Source: Ooceraea biroi
Taxonomy: Eukaryota; Arthropoda; Insecta; Hymenoptera; Formicidae
Reading direction: 5' to 3'
Assembly (NCBI RefSeq): GCF_003672135.1
Contig: NC_039511.1
Location: forward strand, 4,490,464 to 4,554,463
DNA length: 64,000 nt
Shown: in pieces, positions 27,101-40,165 of the stretch
How positions within the stretch are numbered: the stretch's first letter is position 1
Layout of the letters: the number at the start of each line of letters is the position of its first letter
Position numbers and translations under genes: made by a program
The notes under the pieces: model-generated
Seen by the model: only the letters and a program-made list of their open reading frames with translations
The model's database searches: none
Told to the model about the DNA's origin: nothing

Positions 27101-30100
27101 CATAATCAAAAGCCATTCCTCGCAATAATGTTTTCACAAAATAAAATTCGAACCTTCGGATGTCCGACGGTAGCCCCACGTCGACCCTCGTGGTCATAAG
27201 GGCACGAAAATTCGCGGTGCTTGGTGAATTTAATTTTATGTGCGTCCTCCGGCGACGGAAAAAAAAGGATATATCCGAGGACGCATTGGGGGTGATACCA
27301 ATAAGGGCTGATACGACCGGAAACGCTCCGGACTGGAGGAGGAGAGCCTGGACTCGGCTCTCCGACACGAGTGCACTTTTACAAATGAAAACGTAAAGCC
27401 GTCCGCTGCTGATTTGCTGCTCGGCCGAGCGGGTGATTCGCCCCGTCGTCCTCGACGGTTTTGCGTCGACGGGAAAGATTAAGGTCGCATCGTATACGCG
27501 AAGTCGCGGCGTACCGCGAGTGAATCCGCGTTTTAAAAGTATGCCTTTAAAATTGGCGGCGATCGGGGTTGCATCCGCTAGAGGCACCCTTCCGTCGTCA
27601 GCATTTGGAAAACTATCAGGCACAAGTGGAATGTGTCAAAAGTACATTCATGAGGCGAATCTTTTCAATATTACTTTATTACAGTAGTACGCGTTTCTGA
27701 AATATTTATAAATCTTTTTTTATTTTTATATTATTGACAGAAACAATGAAGCACGTGAATCTAGATCGATAAACGTGATTAGATAGTGTGAAAAAGTTTT
27801 TGAGTAATTATGAATATGTTGTCTTCTCAGTTTATCACAGTCATTGATGTTATTGTTGCGGCTACTTTGCGAAAAATGGAGATAACGATGATCACTGGCC
27901 ATCGATAACCGTGTCATTGAACGCGCGTCAACGTTGGAATTCGTTGCGTTTAAAGGTCATTTCCTTCGGGATCGACGCTTTTCAGTCATCCCTAAACTGG
28001 TGAACAATGCCGCGGGTCGCACCGATCGTAACAATGGAAACATCCGGCCAATTGTCGCGCCCACTAACGGTGGACCGCGGCCTACGCGTATAATTGTGGT
28101 CATGTTAGCCCCCTATTTGGGCGTGCGGCCGTGCTACCGTCATACTCGCTCTTTTTCCCTTCGTCAAGGGATGTCGAATTTTACCTGGCTACCGCGGAAA
28201 AGTCAAAGCGACACGAGAAAAGCGCCGATAAAAATGTCTCTCCGCCAGACATTTCGTCTGGAGAGTTATAGAGAGAACGGAAGTAACTTGTATACTACAC
28301 GCCACACGTGTTCATCCCTATAGAAATTTCAAACTTTTACGGGATGTTAAAGTGCATTGTCTCGTTAAGTATTGCACAGAAAGTCACTATTCAAATTACA
28401 CGTGATTAATGAAAAGTTTTACAAAATATAATTCCGTTAATTATAATTAATATAATTCATTCGTACCGAGAGAAGGTTTTGTCGGATTTTAAATCACACA
28501 AATTTTACAACACAAATTTTATATATTAATTTCTCCATAATGTTTCTCCGCGCGGACAATACGATAAATCCTTTCCCGTATCATTATATTTAACAGTAAC
28601 TTTACACGGTTACGATTTCATCGAGCTTTCCGCACGTAATGGCCGCCAGTTTTCCGACGACCAGAATGCGTGCGGAAAAAAAGCCACGATCGTTTGTGCG
28701 GGTGAACGCGGCACGGTGAGACAATGGCCCGATGTATGATGAGCTTCCACATTGGCTATTACGCTACTTCCGGTAACACAAACCAGCACTTTGCCGGCAT
28801 AACGCTGACACGATGATGTTTAGGTCGGATCTTGATCTATTAAGGGGCTTATTCGCTCCCTTGCGAATATGTGCGCGGGATCTAGACACGCCAGTCAATT
28901 TGTTACAATCTTCGTCAATCCATTCGCGAGTGTGGCAGTTAATCGGTTTCTTTCCCCGATGAAATATTCCGCCAAATGCTGCATATGCTTTTTAACACAT
29001 AGTCCTTTTGCTTCTGTTAATAAATATATTTCTTGGACCATTTTTTTACTAAGAACGTGAACAAATTTCATAACTTCTCATTTGTGTGGCAGCTGGCTAA
29101 TAGACAACTCGAAATCGAGCAACTTGTTGTTGCATATTCGTCGGAAGTTTTCATAATTCGTTGTTGAAGGAGTTCTTAAACAGCTTCACTCCCGATGAAA
29201 GCGCCTCTTTAAGTCTAATTAACAACGGAGAGTGTTGCATTCAACCGACATTAGAAAATCTCGCCTGCACTCGTAACATCCTGCCAAAAGCAACAAAAAG
29301 TGCTCTTCGAAAATTATTTTTGCAATCTTCTCTACAGATATAGTCAGTTCTTTCTCGAGAGCCTGTCGCGCAGAAATTCGAACTTGAAAAAGAAAAGAAA
29401 GAAAAAGATACTATCGTCCATCTTGGAAAGTATCCAGCGGTAAATTTAGAGTGAGATATCTCACGGGAGATGTTTTCTAATTCATTTTTATATTGTTATA
29501 AGGCGTATCTCGCCGATGAATAGATGGAGGAACGCGCGATCTAGAGTCTCTCTCGTTTTCGGTCCGCAGTTTCGCAAATCCTCGTAGCGTTTATTCTCAT
29601 TTCGCGCGAAAGCCGCAAGGAATAATTCTTGATACAACGAGGCGAGGTGCACGCCGCTCTGACAATAATGTTGTCGTCAGAGAGTGTCGATAACTGAGAG
29701 TCCTCCGGCTTCTCCTTCACTCTTCCTCCCGCTTCTCTCCTCCTCGTCACTCCTTTTTGGCCCTTTCTCGCTCTTCTTCACCCCATCTCACCCCTGAAAC
29801 GTAGGGGTGTGCTTTTCCGGGGCAGTAGCCGCCGCTATCGACCACTGTCGCGAAAGCCACGCCTTTGCCCAGGTGAGCATTCAGGGCACCGTTGCCACCC
29901 TTCTCTCTCTCTCCCTTCCTTCCCCTTTCGGGTGGTGTATCCCATATATATGTACTCGTATATACCCTCCACGTTTACCCTCACACACAGGTATAGCGAG
30001 GTATAGCCCGCTGTTTACTCCGCCACGTCGTAACTAACTTTAATGCAACTCGAGAGAAAGAACGAAGCCTTTCGACGCGCTTCCACTATTCCGTTATCTA

Positions 30101-33100
30101 GAAATGAATCCTTTAACGAGAACTCGGTTTACTAATATGAAAATTGATTTAACTCATCCGACGAAGGTCGGATAAAACCGCGTTCTGAATTCTTCTTCTC
30201 TGAAAGATCAACGCACAAATAATCCTTGAAAGGATTTTGGCAAATTGAGATTTTTCAATAATATAAATTTCTCTTTTAACATTAAATCTTTTCTTGAAAA
30301 CGTGAAAAATCTGCGAGATATTTTAAATTCTGCTAGAGGAAGAATTTTCAATTTTTAATCCAGAGTGTCTTTATGCGCATTACATACTGAATACTCTGTG
30401 TATGAGAACAACAAAGAAAATATCTGTAAAATATTGTTCAAATATTGCACAAATACAATACCAAGTATCATCGTTTGTACGCATTTGATGAATCTTTGAT
30501 AGATATATCGTGCATAAATGTGCATCGTGTCATAATATAACAGGCGCAGTTTTGATTTCTATGAATATATCTGGATGTCCGCGTTTAACAGGCTTATCCA
30601 CAGCATGGTAAACGCGGCATTGTATCTCAATTCGGGTAAATGCCGGCTTACGACTGCACTAGGGGTAGAGCGGCCGGTGCGCGCTGCGGGATTTCCGTAA
30701 AGAAATATTTAGGAGAAATTGAGCGGCAAATCAATGCACGCACTAACGCCCTTCGTGAATGCGTCGTGTTTTCACGGAGTTTCCAGCGGGCGAAAATCCC
30801 GCCGGATAATCTCGCTTGCGTCTCCTACGCGTCGTTTCTTCAATCCTGTTCGCTAAACGTTTCATTGTCCGCGACGAAGCATTTAAGCGATCACCATGGT
30901 TCGATATATTCAGAAATGATTGCTACTTATTTCCTTTTATCAAGAGTATCTCTTAGAAAATATCTTGCAATTGCGTGGAATTTATCAATTTTGCTATTGC
31001 AAATCATGTAAAAAGTAATAATTTGGTATTTACATGCGACATCTAATTTATCATTTAAATAAATTTTAATATTTTATATTGCATTCATAGTTTTATATCA
31101 TGTAAACATATTGCCAGATGATTAATATAAAAATCTCTGTTTTACGTGTGTTTGTATAAATAATCGAATAAATGTCTTTTCGATTCGCACGAAAGCGTAT
31201 TGCAATCTCGAGTGCACTTTCACACATTTTGGGGTACGTTAGGGCGCAGGAAGAGACGATAGGATCGCGGGAAATATGGTGACAGCGTGTCACCGCCGTC
31301 ATTGTCGGTGATTCCCGAACGATTTTCTACATATATCGGCGTAACCATCAGTTAATGGTTTAAGCGCGTGTGCGCCCCATTGTCACGGACGAAATAACCC
31401 CGATGGGGCGTGGGAGGGTCGTCCGACACGTCCTCGCGGAATTAGGGTCCTTCGGTTGGGTGCCACGTAACGTATTGCACGACACTGGCCCTTGATCGTC
31501 CTCGCGTTTAAAAGCTTTACGAATTTCCGCAAATCCTGGCAAGTTAAATAGAACCAGAAAGAATCTGATTCGGACTTTCGTGACATGTCACTTTAATATA
31601 TCAATTAATACATCAAATTGTAGTTAAATATAATTTCGTATTAAAATAGTATAACAGCCTGCTAATCGCAAAGCTTATAAAACCTTGATTTCTAATTATA
31701 AGAAATACAAAGATATTTAAATATTTCCTAATTATAAATCTATTCTAGTGATTTTAACAATCTGAAGAAAATTCTAAATATTGCGTATTTCAAAAAAGGG
31801 CTCTGTGTTAATCATAATTAATGCGTCTTTTAAAGTTTAAGTTGTTGCATTTGGTGCCTTGCTAACAGAGTTATTATATTTCGCATTTAAGCTCCAAAAT
31901 CGCGCGAGGAAACACCTCGGGTGGCAGACACAACCCCGAGTAAATCACGACTGTCACCGCCGGTAGAAGCAGGAAAAAAAGTCGTACCATCCTGAGACGG
32001 GCAGCTCGTTTAAGCAGATTTAGCCGCGAAACCGGGAAACGTTTAAGAGGGCGAAGGGCTTCGTAAGAAGGCTGGTGCAAAGTAGCCGGGATTAAAAGGG
32101 CCAGAAAAAACTCCCGTTCTCCTCGGCGCGGTTCCAATCGTTCTTCTCGCAAGCAAAGGGATCTATTGTACCTATAGCGTTGTAGCTCGAGGTAGTCCTC
32201 AGCGAGAATCGATATATTTTTCTATGACGGATTATATCCTTCATCGTGATCCTCATCGGTCGCCATTGCGAATCATGTACCATTGCTTCTTTTCAAGGTT
32301 CTGTCACGTAAATCATTAAACTATTAAAATATTAATACAATTTTTACTATAATTTATACTTTACTTGAAAAAATTGAACGTTAAAAACTTTTCAATTTCA
32401 TCTTTAATGACACATAAAAGAAACAGAAGTGATAATTTTTTTCGCAGTAATGTCTTTTTTTGACGAAACTATAATTGTAGGACCGCTTTTAGCTCCCGTT
32501 TGATATTAATCGAGAGGTCGCCGTGCACATATCGAGTGTCAATGTTTGGTCACTTAAACGTGACTAACGGCCCGCTAACTGTCGTTTAACCATGGTTCTG
32601 TTTGTTCAATCTACGTTTAACCATTTCGTGCACGCGTCTCATCCAAACAAGCGAATCGACTTCTCGTTCCCAACGGAAGGGCGAAGGGTGTCATTTGCTT
32701 GTCGGGGGAGAGAAGATAGCGCGCGATTGTGTCCTACAAAAATATCAAATTAAAATAGCGTGTTTACGAAAATGCTGTCGTGCATTCTTTAATTACAAAT
32801 AAAAGACCATACAAACCGTTCAAGTTAATGCGAAAGATTGATTCCGCACTGATCAAGATTTCCGCGCAAGAAGCGACAAGAATTATTAAATTGATTGACG
32901 CGTGTCATACCGAAAACAAGAGACAGCGCGGAGAGAAATCGCCAGAGGGGCAGATAAAAAAAACGAATTAGTTTTCCGGGAGCTTTATTGATTAAGTAAT
33001 CTTAATACATCGCTGGGCCGCAATGTACCATAAAGAGAGCGGAACCGGAAACGATCCATTCTTAGCGGGGAATATGCTTTGTCGGCGGCGGTCGCTCTCG

Positions 33101-36100
33101 CCGCTCCGCGAATTTCTGCTTTGATTAATCTACCCCGACTTTTTCTGTCCGCGAGAGAGACTTATCATCTCGACCGGCGATGCACGCTCTTTCCTGGCAT
33201 GCTTCCAGAACACACTCTGCACCCGCTGATCGCTGCCGTCTCGAGACATCGCGCGTGATCCTACGGAAGGAGTCGATGCGCCCTTATGAATCGCAATCGT
33301 TGCCAAAACGCGACGAGAAAGTCTTGGACGGCCATTGTTATTGAGGCACACAAACCGCGTCGGAAAGCATCGAGTCTTGGATCGCGGATTGCAGCGAGAG
33401 AGGAAACTCGAAGAAAACCATTTTGTTGTTTGTCTTCCGCAAAAGCAGCCAAACATGTTGTGACGACATTCCTCTGGAACGTCTTTGGAGAATGATTTTG
33501 AAATCGAAGGGGCTCTTTACTACAAAAACAAAGTAGCTTCACGCTTTTCAAAAGTGATGCAAGCAAAGTGGATAACGAAATCTTTTTTCACTATATTTAC
33601 TGTGCGCAATTTCTCGAATACATTCTTCGAATCTAAAACTGGCATTTTGATTTCAATGTTTTGCAAGAGTTTTTGTAGAATAATTGAATTATATAAAATC
33701 AAGGTTTCAACAGTTTGCTTGATGCAAAACTGCTGCCGTCACCGCACAAGTTGTATTTTTCTCGTGTAATCTCGAAGAATTTACACGCAATCTTGGCCGC
33801 GACATCGACATCCGTCCATTGCACACCCCGACAATGTTTCGCAGGACGACGCTCTCGAGCAACGCCGACGACGCTCGACGGCTCGACCGTTCGACATCCG
33901 TTCGATTCCTTTGAAACTCGTAACAGCACAATAAACTGCCCGCGGCGGAAAGTTTTCGGGATTGAAAAAGTTTCGGCCGAACTTCTACCACCCCTCAACG
34001 CGGACGGACATTCAGATTTCCGTCGGACATACGGGAAAGAATCCCGATCAAATGAGTACTAAAGGTGCTTTTCACTCGGCTCTGAACAAAAACATGCTGA
34101 ACGCGAAATCAGTAAACGTCAATAACTTACTTTTTATAGAATGTTTATTCCATAATATAATTTCTTTGTTTTTTAAAGAAGTAGGTAGAATTTAAAAATA
34201 TCTCAATTTTTATATCAATTAATATCAATATATTTCATCGATATATTTTCATTTAAAGGAATATTAAATATTTTATCTCATAACTGTTTGTGATAAAAAT
34301 TTTGACATTTTAAAATGTAGAAAATTATTAAGCTATATAGTAAAAATGCAAATAATTAATATAAACCTTGTAACATTTTATCGCTATTGGTTGTGTGAAC
34401 CACAGTTGTTTATGATTGTTGAAATCGACATAAAACGCAACGGTACAAACAAAGATCACTGAGTGACGGAAAGGGCTTGAAAAGAGCAACGTTGACGTAG
34501 AATCAATACCAATTAGGATGCTTCTTCCGGTCACGCGACTTAGCACCCCGGCATAATGTTGGCACGTGCCAACTTGCGTGGGTCTTTAAAAAAAATGATG
34601 AAAAGGGAACATCACTTCCGGTTGGAACGCCGATTGGAACAATGATGGTTTGCCTGATCCCAGTGTCCCGATCTCAAGGGTTATCGAAGATCATCCTTTC
34701 GCCTTTTGGCGAAATGATTTCATCGAAATTATAACGATCGCCGATATTCGGTCTCAAAGCGTGAGAACAGGTAAATACTGGAAACAGGATATTATCAAAC
34801 ATATAATTTGAAATATTACAGAAGATCACGGTTTACATAAAAATTACAAGCAAGAATTTATAATGATTAATTAAAAATTGAAAATCAATTCGAAATTAAA
34901 AATCGCGAAAATAAATGTATTACCAATTGAAGCAAGAAGGTATACGTAAACGGGCAGACAGAGAGGACTCGAAAGATATCTCGTTCGGGCACACAATTCA
35001 CCGATTCGCCGTAGCTTTATGTATCGATGGACCAACTTAGAGAGGTTCGCGATAGCCGTTGACGGGGTAGAGGGTTAAAAGAGTCCACGCAAACATCTCG
35101 TACATTATACGGAATTTCCACCCCACGGAAACCAGCCAATAAAACACCCCCGGAACACGTCGTCCACTCGTCTCCCTCTCTTCGCCCGCCCGTAACTGCA
35201 TTGTCGAAGTTTTTTCGTTTTTTTCTCTTCCCTCCTCGGCGACGTTTATTCTCGTTCTCTTTCTCCGTTCATCCCCCACCCCTCGTTTCTTCTCCTCTGT
35301 CGTCGTACTGTATTTTTCCTTTTTTTCCTGAGTTCTCGAAGAGCGCGCACACCCCCTCGATTACATTCGGAAATATTAGGGGACGTCCCGTCGCTCGACA
35401 AACTATCAATTTATTTTCGGCTATTGATTGGCGTGCCCCGGCGCGATTCACTGACCCCCCGAGATTTTTATCTCCTCGCGTCCTATGCATCTTCTCGTTG
35501 TGCTCGCACTTCGCGACGCAGCCCATTTCGCGGCGGTCTAACCGAATTGTTTCATGCTTTCGGAGCATCATACAATCGCATCATTGATCACTTATTACTC
35601 TTATAATAACTCTTATCAAGCGGTATAATGAAGAAATAAGAAAGAGAAAGAAAAATGAATAAGAAAATATTTATTTGACAAAATATTCGACGAACACAAG
35701 TTGATAAGTCAATCCCTTATTTTGTGTCGTACAATTTTGCTTAAACGAATTTCTATTCTATCATAATTTTCGTAATTCTTGAGAATCGCTTGTCGCTTCA
35801 CTGCAGTGGCGCAATCAGCGAGGGATACATAGCGACGTGCACCATAAAATGCGTTCCTTGCGGACGACCGTAGGTAGAGGCAGAGTAAAAGTCGGTGGAC
35901 TATGTCCAAATCTATAGATTACGGCTGGCCATATAAATCATGGACCCGGGCTGGTAGCGGGTTGAATGTTATCTCTCGCTTCCGGTTCAACGCACCACCG
36001 ACATTTCGCGTACACCGCCGCGCGGCGAAATATTCTACGTGTGGGGGCAGTCTCGTTTTGTACTGCGGGGTGGCTGTACAGTAAGGAGAAATCGCCACAA

Positions 36101-39100
36101 AGCATATGCTGCCCGCTGTCCACTCCATTTACCTCGCTACGTCATCCGCCGTGATGCGGGACGGGGAGATAAAGGACGCGGGGAGGAATCCCAGGGAATC
36201 CTTTGTATCGTCCTGCTCCGATAGGAAAAGTGGAGCAGCGATTGATATTCCTAATTTATGTGCGCAGCTTCTCTGCGTTAGAGGACGCAGGGCGATCTGC
36301 ACGACTAGCGGCTCGTGACTCCAAATTCCAGAGAAAAATAGAGATAGAGTCATGTGATAAATTAATTCGCGACGCGCGGCCAATATTTTCAAGTCACTCT
36401 TGATTTGGATCTCTTTGATGACTCGATATTACAAATCCAAATCGCAAAAGAGAGAAAAAGAGACAGAAGGACAATTTAAACATATATACACCCACAAGCA
36501 GATAGGACCATATAATTAAAACTGCAGCGGTTAGTTTCGATGATAAGCGCGCGATTATCGCTCGATAAGTCGTCCAAATATATTCGGCTGATCATTCATC
36601 GGTTGTTTTGGCACATTATCGTTTCGCAGAGTTTAGCTGATTAATAAAATTTCCCAGCGCTGATACGCGCTCGTGTATTCTTACATGAAGCGATAAAATG
36701 CCATGATCGTAGATCGCGATAACTTCATTTCACGAAATTGCGTGATAAGGAAGACCGATTTAAATCCTCTTGCTCGATCGAGCGAGTCGACGCGCATATA
36801 TGCGTCATAACGCGAGTAATGCAAAGTTTCTCTAGGGGGGTCGCAAAAGTCAAATCCCCATCGGGTCTCGATGGGCCACCCTCAGGAAATCTAAACCGGT
36901 AACAAGATGGCTGCTCGGAAACGGAAACCGGAAGCTTGTCACTCAAGCTACGCGAGCTTCCGGCGTGTCCCGAAAAAAGGGAAGCGGTTCTGGAACGCTC
37001 GGGGAAACAGAGAGAAAGGGAGAGAATTGCTTTGAGTGTGTTATTTTGTTATGCTCCCTATTAAAAGCGAAGAAAAAGCGTTACGATACCACTAAAGTCT
37101 TTAAAGCCTCTGTTACATCATTTCTCTTATACTAATTGTAGTAATCGATGAATAAGAATGAAAAATTGAAAAAGAAAAGGAGAGACTAGAACGGGATAAG
37201 ATTGACGAGGAGAAACAAAACGCGAGGCGTTTGCATTCTTAAGATACAGATTTATTAAATAAGCTTCTGATATATTACTTTACTTTACGTATCATACACA
37301 ATGTACATATATACAACCTATATATTAATTAAGTAAAGACGAGACAGTGGGGTACCTTGCGATTGCTCGTGGTGTCACGATCTCGCCTGCAGTTCGCCGT
37401 GATATAAGTAAGATTCGTAGATTTTAAATTTACGATAACAATTTAAAAAGTCCGCGTTAATATCAACAAAATTCTTTCGCTCTCGTGGCAAGTTCGCTTA
37501 TAATTAGCAATTAACTCTAGTACGTACATATATTGTGTGAGGAAATCATTAACAGAGCCGCGTTTATTCCGTTGAAGCCGCACGCGGCTTCGTGCTGCGT
37601 GACGATCGCGTTAAATCCTTAAACTGGCCTCCTTTTTTGCCTCCGCAAAAATTTACGAGGAATAAAGAAACATCAGTCGTGGCAGGTAATCGGAAAGCAC
37701 GGTGCCAGAATCGCAGCTACTTTGTAAGTATAGAGTTCTACCTCGAGAATCTATCAAACACCATCTGACAACGAAGAGGAGAATACGTGCGGATGTTACG
37801 TCAACTATGAAATCGTGAAGGAATGTCTACATCGTAAAGATTTCGCCGATGATCGATTTTAACGGACCACGAGCGAGTCACGATTTTGGTCTCGACCTGT
37901 TGGCAGTAATTCATCCTCGTATGATCTATTATCGTACGAAGAGAGTCGTTAATGTTTAATTATGTTGTGCCTAGTTAGAGATAATGTTGTGCACTTCAAT
38001 AAATGGGAACTCCTTGCATTTTTACGACACTCTTGACTGCGGCACACGGTTTGGGGACTAATTTGGACTCTACGAGAATATTCGTAATATTTTTCGGGTA
38101 TTGCATAACGGTTTGTACAAATGCTGCGATGTTGATTCGTCTAAATCATTCTCTACGTTTCCTTACATCTAGAATTATTTACCTATTCGCATCGCGCTCT
38201 ATCTATCTCGTAAGACGCGAGAGCGATCTTTGGTTTCCGACGGTATTCGCACTAGTATTCCCTATTCTTCCACGTTTCTTTTTTATTTTATGAATATCAA
38301 CACTTTCGAAAATGACTGCAAACTTTCAGTTCCAGTCTCCTTCGATTGAAGAAACCGGCGAACGGGCAACTTTTCGTTTTCTAATCATCTACAGCTTCAT
38401 TAAACTACTTCATGGTTAACATTCCACTCTGGCCTGCATCTTTAACACCAAGGTTTCCATTTTGACACCATTCCATTCCGCATTTCATACGAAATTTCAG
38501 TATGACAATCCCATTTTCTAAATGTCCGTTTATCGCGTCAAAGTGTTCTACGTGATTATTATTGTAGACCACGATATCCATTCATTTTCGAGAACATTAA
38601 AATTCTATTTTGATGTTCCTCACGCGTGTTCATCGCGCATCACGAATCTACTCATCAGAGTCGTGTTTAACACATGAGATATCCTCGTTCACAATTTTAC
38701 AAAAGTTCGTAAATTTTCGGAACTGCCGTCTCATCTGTTAAAATTTTCACGCACATTTCGTCGTCGCGGAACGCCGAAAACTACGTCGACCCAACAAGTA
38801 TCTATTGCCGTTGGAAAACATTTCGTGCGCTCAACTTTGACGGCAGGATCCTTTTCCTAATAAACTGTTTTCAACGGTTTCACTTTCCTGATAAATCAGC
38901 ATTGTTCGATACCTGTTTTGTAAAAGAGAAGATTCGGAAGAGGCGTTCTTAGCGACGTGCTCATAATTCCGTTGCACGTTAATTGCATCAGAAGCTTCAT
39001 TAGATATGCACCAACTGCTCACTAGGAGCCAGCAAAGTCATTTGCAAGAACCAACGTGTCAAGATTTCTCATCAATCATCTCTGGTTATTAATGCGCTCA

Positions 39101-39656
39101 GTCGTCATTCGCCTTCATCTTTCTACTGATTTAACACTTTCCCAATCATCACACCTAAGCGCTGGATGTCACATTCTTCGCGTTTTGCACACACAATAAC
39201 AAATTGTGTCCATATAAACTTCTATAATTGTTGAAATATGAAAATTGATAATACGAAATTTGAAGATTTGGAAACTCATATCTCATCAGAATCATCGAAG
39301 AATTGAGTTACTGGTCGTCTATGAAAGCAACCGACAACATGTCAACTTGCCGCTCTATCAAACGGACCGATTGACGTCAACAATACCGATAATTGATTCG
39401 TAATCATTAATGCTATCGTGTCGTCATGAACGTTTCGTCTTCGTACACTACGTACGTACGTCATTCTCTCAGAACGATCAGTTTCTTGTATCTCTCCTTC
39501 AGATTTTTACTCCTCTCAGATTTTCCTCATTACTGGCAGCATCTTACCCAAGGATTGCCAATGATTCGCGCAGTGATCATCCATCAATCCAGTGCGGATC
39601 ATCGCGTACCGCTCCGGATCGCCGTTCATTCGAGCTGGCTAGCTGGATCGGTGTTC

Positions 39657-40165
39657 CTACCACCAATATTTCTGCACGTACGGCATGTGGACCTGGCCGC
39701 TACCGGGATACGTCGCCGGTTCCATCAGCTTGGACTGGCAAGGCTTGCCGTCTCTCACCAGCACTGGCACGGCAACTCGTCTAGGTGAGCAACCGCTGCT
39801 AGCGGCCTCGACCCGCTCGCTCGCCGCCCTCTTCGTCTTGTACCTGTGATTCTGGAACCAGATCTTCACCTGGGTAGGCGTGAGGCGTATGATAGACGCC
39901 AGGTGCTCGCGTTCGGGTGCACTCAGGTAACGTTGCTGACGGAAGCGTCGCTCCAGCTCGTACGTCTGCGCCTTGGAGAAGAGCACGCGCCGCTTGCGCT
40001 TCTTGTGCTCGGTCTCGTGAGACTGTGCCGTCTCATTGCCGGCCTGCTGCTCATCCTCGAAGTCCTGCGACTCCTCATCCTTGGAGGACTCGTGGCTGTT
40101 CTCCGGCTGCGACGGGAACGACATATCCGAGATCGCCGGGCTCGTCGAGTCTGGTTGCTGGAGAA
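39657..40165 (-). CDS. vnd: vnd exon 3, homeobox and NK2-specific domain
   Basis: Acceptor CTCTTCCAG; two bases complete a Val codon, then LQQPDSTSPAISD, matching the QQP-DSTSP block that precedes the homeodomain in Drosophila Vnd. An acidic Glu/Gln-rich linker precedes the homeodomain. The stop TAG follows YWW. Confidence 0.96.

Larger units (their letters stand above)
11054..39656. other. 28.6 kb gene-poor interval between the myofilin-like gene and vnd
   Basis: I found no exon with coherent splice sites and protein-like sequence on either strand. Open frames of 100-200 codons occur mainly in CpG-rich patches, often overlapping on both strands (about 16370-16740, 17770-18830, 26210-26740, 27070-27690). 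That is what GC-rich DNA gives by chance. A GA-rich simple repeat lies at 18135-18179. The rest is AT-rich DNA. The position just downstream of vnd is consistent with a regulatory landscape, but that is inference. Confidence 0.5.

Noticed and set aside
27072..27623. Minus-strand 183-codon frame
   Set aside because: No recognisable domain or splice context, and the opposite strand is also largely open. Kept out for lack of support, though transcript data could revive it.
38003..38293. Plus-strand 96-codon hydrophobic frame resembling a membrane protein
   Set aside because: Phe/Leu/Ile richness follows from T-rich DNA; no start context, splice site or family match.
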